A stretch of DNA of 9,502 nt from NCBI GenBank assembly GCA_946478895.1, contig CAMLDY010000097.1, forward strand, positions 1 to 9,502, in the 5' to 3' direction. Of this stretch, positions 6,442 to 9,502 are shown piece after piece (position 1 is the stretch's first letter; each line of letters starts with the position of its first letter). The notes under the pieces are model-generated. The model was not told where the DNA came from. It made no database searches and saw only the letters and a list, made by a program, of their open reading frames with translations. Made by a program: the position numbers and the translations under genes. This DNA comes from an uncultured Gemmatimonadota bacterium (GTDB lineage: Bacteria > Gemmatimonadota > Gemmatimonadetes > Gemmatimonadales > Gemmatimonadaceae).

Positions 6442-7224
6442 TCAGGTCCTGGGCGCCGCGGGCTTCGCCGAGTAGATGAAGTCGTAGTAGTCGCGCATCG
6501 TCAACTCCGACGCAGCTTCCTCGTCGGTGATGACGGTCGCGTCGCGATGGAGCTGCAGCGCACTGGCCGTGATCATGCTCGACACGGGTCCCTCTACGGC
6601 CTGGGCGATGGCCCGCGCCTTCGATTTTCCGCTCGCGACCAGTAACAGCTGCCGCGCCTCGAGAATCGTGCCGACTCCCATCGTGATTGCGTAGACCGGC
6701 ACGTCTTCGCGACGCTCGAAGAACCGCGCGTTGTCACCGATGGTCTGCATCGAGAGCGTTTTCAGGCGCGTGCGCGAGCTGAGCGAGCTCGTCGGCTCAT
6801 TGAACGCAATGTGGCCGTCACTGCCGATGCCGAGTATCTGGAGATCGATGCCGCCGCACTCCATGATACGTTTTTCGTACCAGTCGCAAAACGCCGGATA
6901 GTTGCTCGTCGTGCCCGACGGAACGTTGATGTTCTGTGGCTGAACGTTCACGTGCTTGAAGAAGTTCTCGTGCATGAAGTAGGCGTAGCTCTGCGGATGA
7001 TTGCCGGGAAGGCCGACGTACTCGTCGAGATTGAACGTCATCACGCGCGAGAAGTCGAGCTGACCGCGCTGGTACATTCTCACCAGCTCCTGGTACAGCC
7101 CGAGCGGCGTGGACCCGGTCGCCATGCCGAGCACGGCGTTGGGCTTGGTATTGAGGAGCTCGGCTACCATCTCGGCGGCGAGCTTGCTCATCTCGTCGTA
7201 ATTCTCCCTGACGACTACTTCCAC
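6442..7224 (-). CDS. nagB: Glucosamine-6-phosphate deaminase
   Basis: This 260-residue cytosolic enzyme converts D-glucosamine 6-phosphate to D-fructose 6-phosphate and ammonia, the last step feeding amino sugars from chitin or cell-wall recycling into glycolysis. Family hallmarks are all present: GMATGSTPLGLY (33-44) for phosphate binding, FNLDEYVGL with the catalytic Asp67, GIGSDGHIAFNEP with Asp136, His138 and Glu143 (matching E. coli Asp141, His143 and Glu148), NARFF with Arg167, and the conserved EGPVSSMITAS near the end. Length is close to the E. coli enzyme (266). The start is GTG at 7224, seven bases after a strong GGAGGGAG ribosome site (7239-7232). No other nag gene (nagA, nagE or nagC) is in the window. 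It lies 65 bases downstream of the monooxygenase gene on the same strand and could be read through from it, with no functional link evident. Confidence 0.95.
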   Translation of the reverse strand: MEVVVRENYDEMSKLAAEMVAELLNTKPNAVLGMATGSTPLGLYQELVRMYQRGQLDFSRVMTFNLDEYVGLPGNHPQSYAYFMHENFFKHVNVQPQNINVPSGTTSNYPAFCDWYEKRIMECGGIDLQILGIGSDGHIAFNEPTSSLSSRTRLKTLSMQTIGDNARFFERREDVPVYAITMGVGTILEARQLLLVASGKSKARAIAQAVEGPVSSMITASALQLHRDATVITDEEAASELTMRDYYDFIYSAKPAAPRT

Positions 7225-7231
7225 GAAGTTT

Positions 7232-7239
7232 CTCCCTCC
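7232..7239 (-). promoter_or_regulatory. Strong ribosome binding site fixing the nagB GTG start
   Basis: GGAGGGAG on the minus strand sits seven bases before GTG 7224. It supports the GTG start, which no in-frame ATG nearby would replace without losing the conserved first strand (MEVVVRENYDEM). Confidence 0.75.
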
Positions 7240-7289
7240 GTTCGGGTCCGATCCGTGAGGCGACGGCGATCCTAGTAATTTGTGTCGCC

Positions 7290-8774
7290 CTATGCGCCGC
7301 GAGAATGGGTGTCGTCTGAAAAAGTTCGACCGAACCAGTCGGTCGCCGCAGCGACGAGTCCCGCATCAGTCCCATCTCCGACCCACGCGACGTATCCGTC
7401 GGGGCGAACAAGTACGGCGGACGGAGCGCTGACCACTCCGATCTCCGGAAGCTCCCACACGCCGTCGTACTTCGCGTCGATCGATTGAACACGATCTAAC
7501 CACGGACTGACGTCAATGCTGCCGCGCTCGCCGAAGTTGATCAGCGCCGGCCGCGCGCCGTGGAGCAGGGTGAACACCCGCAGCGGTCCGTTCGCTGTGA
7601 CGATGTCGAGGTCGGGCATCCTGCGCCCGAGCAGTGGATGTCCGTCGCCAACATCGTAACGAACGCCGAGTCCCGACATCTCCGCGGCTAATCGTTTGCG
7701 GGGCTCGTCCATCACGACGAGCTCGGCGATGAGGTCGCCGAGGGCTTTGGTGCGTTCGTCCGAACGACGGAGCGCGGTCTGCGCCATGGTGTTCTTCAGC
7801 ACCCGCGCGGCGACCGGGTGTCGCTCGCCGTGATAGGTATCGAGCAAGCTCTCTGGAGAAACGCGCTTCACGACCTGCGCCAGCTTCCACCCCAGATTCA
7901 CCGCGTCCTGCACGCCAATGTTGAGGCCCTGCCCGCCAATCGGCGGATGCACGTGCGCGGCGTCGCCGGCGAGGAGCACTCGCCGATCTCGATACGTCGC
8001 GGCCTGCCGGGTCATGTCGGTGAATCGAGAGAGCCAGACCGGATTGTGAACGCCGAAGTCGCTTCCATAGATCTCGGTGAGTCTGTGCTTGAGATCATGC
8101 AATGTCGGCTCGCCGGATTTCGGCTCACGATCCATCAACACCATCCGCGCGCTACCGCTGTCGCCCTTCCCGATCGCCTGGGTCGCACCGGTTGCATCGA
8201 CGCGGAGTCCCCACACCGGCTCCTCCGTCGTCTCCACTTCAGCGATGATCCAGCTCGTGGTCGGATCCCAGCCTGGGAAATCGATGCCCGACGTCTTGCG
8301 CACCATGCTGCGCGCGCCATCGCAGCCGACCAGATATTGCGCGCGCATCGAGGTGCCATCGGAAACCTGGACAGTGACGCCGGCGTCGCCCTGGGCGAAG
8401 CCCGCCACTTCACGTCCCCGGTAGATCGTCACGCCGAGCTCTGCTACCCAATCGGCGAGAATCTGCTCGATGTGGTTCTGGAAGAGCGCCAGCCCGTAGG
8501 GGTGCCGAGTGGGAAAATCGCTCATGTCGAGCCGCACCAGATTGAACCCGACGACCTGCGCCACCTGACCCCGCGACAGAAAGCGATCGGCGATGCCGCG
8601 CATGTCGAAGACCTCGATGGTGCGCGAGTGCAATCCGCCCGCTCGCGACCCCGCGAGATGCTGGCTCTTGCGGCGCTCGACGATAGCGGCATCGACGCCC
8701 GCCAGCGCCAGCTCGGCCGCCAACATCAGGCCAGTGGGACCGGCGCCGGCGATCAGCACGTCGTGTTCAGTCAT
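7290..8774 (-). CDS. FAD-dependent aromatic-ring monooxygenase (PheA/TfdB, FAD_binding_3 type)
   Basis: This 494-residue flavoprotein would hydroxylate an aromatic substrate using NAD(P)H and oxygen. Motifs in order: GAGPTG (10-15), a Rossmann GxGxxG; IVERR with Glu33 for FAD ribose; the DG motif in CDGARSMVR (151-159), typical of NAD(P)H-using hydroxylases; and the GD motif LLAGDAAHVHPPIGGQGLN (267-285). The last 120 or so residues match the thioredoxin-like C-terminal domain of this group, ending in VLVRPDGYVAW (454-464). The overall pattern, including SRAGGLHSRTIEVFD, is close to polyketide hydroxylases and rifampicin monooxygenase-like enzymes, but the substrate cannot be decided here. 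No signal peptide is seen. ATG 8774 follows GGAG by eight bases. It is divergent from the OsmC gene, with which it may share a control region. Confidence 0.92.
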   Translation of the reverse strand: MTEHDVLIAGAGPTGLMLAAELALAGVDAAIVERRKSQHLAGSRAGGLHSRTIEVFDMRGIADRFLSRGQVAQVVGFNLVRLDMSDFPTRHPYGLALFQNHIEQILADWVAELGVTIYRGREVAGFAQGDAGVTVQVSDGTSMRAQYLVGCDGARSMVRKTSGIDFPGWDPTTSWIIAEVETTEEPVWGLRVDATGATQAIGKGDSGSARMVLMDREPKSGEPTLHDLKHRLTEIYGSDFGVHNPVWLSRFTDMTRQAATYRDRRVLLAGDAAHVHPPIGGQGLNIGVQDAVNLGWKLAQVVKRVSPESLLDTYHGERHPVAARVLKNTMAQTALRRSDERTKALGDLIAELVVMDEPRKRLAAEMSGLGVRYDVGDGHPLLGRRMPDLDIVTANGPLRVFTLLHGARPALINFGERGSIDVSPWLDRVQSIDAKYDGVWELPEIGVVSAPSAVLVRPDGYVAWVGDGTDAGLVAAATDWFGRTFSDDTHSRGA

Positions 8775-8803
8775 TCGGTGCGCTCCAAAGAGATGAGCCG
8801 CCG

Positions 8804-8834
8804 ACTATAACGGCATCACCCCGGCTTGCTGCAA
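8804..8834 (-). promoter_or_regulatory. Candidate sigma-70-type promoter for the monooxygenase
   Basis: On the minus strand, TATAGT (8809-8804) lies 30 bases before the ATG and matches five of six -10 consensus bases. A weak -35, TTGCAG (8834-8829), lies 19 bases upstream. The long spacing and poor -35 suggest a weak or activator-dependent promoter, if real. Confidence 0.35.
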
Positions 8835-8835
8835 G
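8825..8835. promoter_or_regulatory. Palindrome CTTGC-T-GCAAG between divergent promoters
   Basis: This is a perfect 5-base inverted repeat around one base. It overlaps the candidate -35 elements of both the monooxygenase promoter (minus) and the OsmC promoter (plus), a position suited to joint regulation. The arms are short, so chance is possible. Confidence 0.35.
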
Positions 8836-8853
8836 TCCCCCCGCGGCTATTAT
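8826..8853 (+). promoter_or_regulatory. Candidate promoter for the OsmC leader
   Basis: TATTAT (8848-8853) matches five of six -10 consensus bases, with a weak -35 TTGCTG (8826-8831) 16 bases upstream. Transcription would begin near 8860, just before the terminator hairpin at 8874. Confidence 0.4.
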
Positions 8854-8873
8854 TCTGAAGTGGCGGTAAGAGT

Positions 8874-8907
8874 GCCCGCGCTCTGACGAGTGCGGGCTTC
8901 TTTATTT
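8874..8907 (+). terminator. Intrinsic terminator in the OsmC leader (possible attenuator)
   Basis: The arms GCCCGCGCTC (8874-8883) and GAGTGCGGGC (8888-8897) form a 10-base-pair stem with one G-U pair and a TGAC tetraloop, followed by TTCTTTATTT. This is a strong Rho-independent terminator for plus-strand transcription; the minus-strand reading lacks a U-tract. No plus-strand gene lies just upstream, since the monooxygenase is on the other strand. It is therefore most likely to act on a short leader transcript starting near 8860, before the OsmC start at 8952. Confidence 0.75.
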
Positions 8908-8951
8908 CTGGCAGGTTGCAGAGCTATACTGGCGTGCAAACGGGAGGCCTC

Positions 8952-9386
8952 GTGCTGGTTCGCGCTCGGGTAGAGAATCGCCAGGATCGCCATAGAGTCA
9001 CACTCAGCACCGACGGCGCGGCGCGTGATCTGGCGATTGCCGCGAAGCAGACGGGTTTCGGCTCGAGCGCGAATGGCGGTGAGCTCCTGGCGCTGGCGGT
9101 GGCGACCTGTTTCTGCAACGATCTTTATCGCGAAGCGAAGGCCGAAGGGATCGAGGTTCGCGGAGTGGAGGTCGAGGCGGTCGCTGAATTTGGCGGAGTT
9201 GGCGAGCCGGCGCGGATGATTCAATACTTCGCCCTGATTTTCACAGATGCGGAGCCAGAACTGGCTCGTCGACTCGCCGAACGCACAGATCGTGTCGCCG
9301 AAATTCATAACACATTGCGTCGGGGTATCCCGGTACACCTCATCGGGATCGAAATCTCTTCAGACGACCCAGCGAGGTTCCCTTAG
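8952..9386 (+). CDS. OsmC family protein
   Basis: OsmC/Ohr-family proteins are small cytosolic thiol proteins, several of which reduce organic hydroperoxides. The call rests on GSSANGGELLALAVATCFCNDLY and the following VRGVEVEAVAEF strand, matching the central helix and strand of the fold. In the 144-residue form, Cys53 and Cys55 lie in ATCFCND at the usual first catalytic Cys position. The second family Cys, normally in a later CPVS-like motif, is absent: the equivalent region reads EIHNTLRRGIPV. The protein is therefore either a non-classical peroxidase or has another role. GTG 8952 is chosen because GGGAGG (8942-8947) precedes it by four bases; TTG 8916 and GTG 8934 are open alternatives. 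A macrodomain gene starts 25 bases downstream on the same strand, suggesting an operon. Confidence 0.82.
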   Translation: MLVRARVENRQDRHRVTLSTDGAARDLAIAAKQTGFGSSANGGELLALAVATCFCNDLYREAKAEGIEVRGVEVEAVAEFGGVGEPARMIQYFALIFTDAEPELARRLAERTDRVAEIHNTLRRGIPVHLIGIEISSDDPARFP

Positions 9387-9411
9387 CATTCAGCGCAGCG
9401 GCGAACAAGGC

Positions 9412-9502
9412 ATGCAGCTCAGCGCATTTCAAGGCGACATAACCCGTCTCAGCGTCGACGCGATCGTGAACGCCGCCAACGACGCGCTCATTCCCGGAGG
9501 CG
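9412..9502 (+). CDS. Macrodomain protein, N-terminal fragment (runs off window end)
   Basis: Only 30 codons are present, but the reading MQLSAFQGDITRLSVDAI followed by VNAANDALIPGG is the diagnostic start of a macrodomain. GDIT contacts the adenine end of ADP-ribose, and the VNAAN segment lines the ribose-binding active site. Bacterial stand-alone macrodomains bind ADP-ribose or remove acetyl or ADP-ribosyl groups (O-acetyl-ADP-ribose deacetylase type). ATG 9412 is preferred because the domain begins immediately; AAGG (9407-9410) is only one base away, so the ribosome site is poor and coupling to the OsmC gene 25 bases upstream is possible. The rest of the domain, including the Gly-rich loop after IPGG, lies outside the window, so catalytic completeness cannot be judged. 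Confidence 0.85.
   Translation, partial: MQLSAFQGDITRLSVDAIVNAANDALIPGG

Noticed and set aside
7259..7289. GGCGAC/GTCGCC 6-base inverted repeat between the monooxygenase and nagB
   Set aside because: The stem is short with a 19-base loop and no T-run, so it is too weak to call a terminator.
7818..8810. 330-codon plus-strand open frame opposite the monooxygenase
   Set aside because: It is antisense to a clearly conserved enzyme, has no family motifs and an unnatural His/Arg/Ala-rich composition; it is a shadow of high-GC coding sequence.
8850..9338. 162-codon minus-strand open frame opposite the OsmC gene
   Set aside because: The plus strand has a clear OsmC-family protein with a ribosome site; the antisense frame has no motifs and spans the terminator.

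Overview
The window is high-GC bacterial chromosome. The gene set suggests a soil or environmental Gemmatimonadota-type bacterium, or possibly Acidobacteriota: an ECF sigma factor of the PF07638/TIGR02999 type coupled to a transmembrane Ser/Thr kinase with a TolB-like propeller, an exported PAF-acetylhydrolase-like hydrolase, and small lipoproteins. This placement is inference from family content. I saw no rRNA, tRNA, CRISPR array, transposase or phage gene. No gene-free stretch exceeds about 180 bases.

Layout. (1) 1-501, plus strand: C-terminal part of a zinc metallopeptidase-like protein cut by the window edge. It converges on (2) 529-2637, minus: a membrane Ser/Thr kinase, and (3) 2634-3299, minus: an ECF sigma factor. 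Sigma and kinase overlap by four bases and form one operon, sigma first. (4) 3430-3861, plus: a small lipoprotein divergent from the sigma gene, with an inverted repeat between them. (5) 3900-5084, minus: an exported alpha/beta hydrolase. (6) 5258-5650 and 5674-6408, plus: a closely spaced pair, a small exported protein and a conserved protein of unknown function, preceded by two dyad-symmetric elements. (7) 6442-7224, minus: glucosamine-6-phosphate deaminase (nagB). (8) 7290-8774, minus: an FAD-dependent aromatic-ring monooxygenase. (9) 8952-9386, plus: an OsmC-family protein, then 9412 to the window end: the first 30 codons of a macrodomain protein.

How the genes work together. The strongest functional unit is the sigma/kinase pair. 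The sigma factor has Gln-Pro-Thr-Ala where typical ECF sigmas carry the acidic DAED motif that contacts RNA polymerase. This fits a model in which the coupled kinase senses an extracytoplasmic signal through its propeller and activates the sigma factor by phosphorylating Thr. The second notable region is the divergent space between the monooxygenase and the OsmC/macrodomain pair. It holds back-to-back promoter-like elements sharing a small palindrome, and a near-perfect intrinsic terminator in the OsmC leader with no gene upstream of it on that strand. The remaining genes look like ordinary metabolic or envelope genes with no visible shared pathway.
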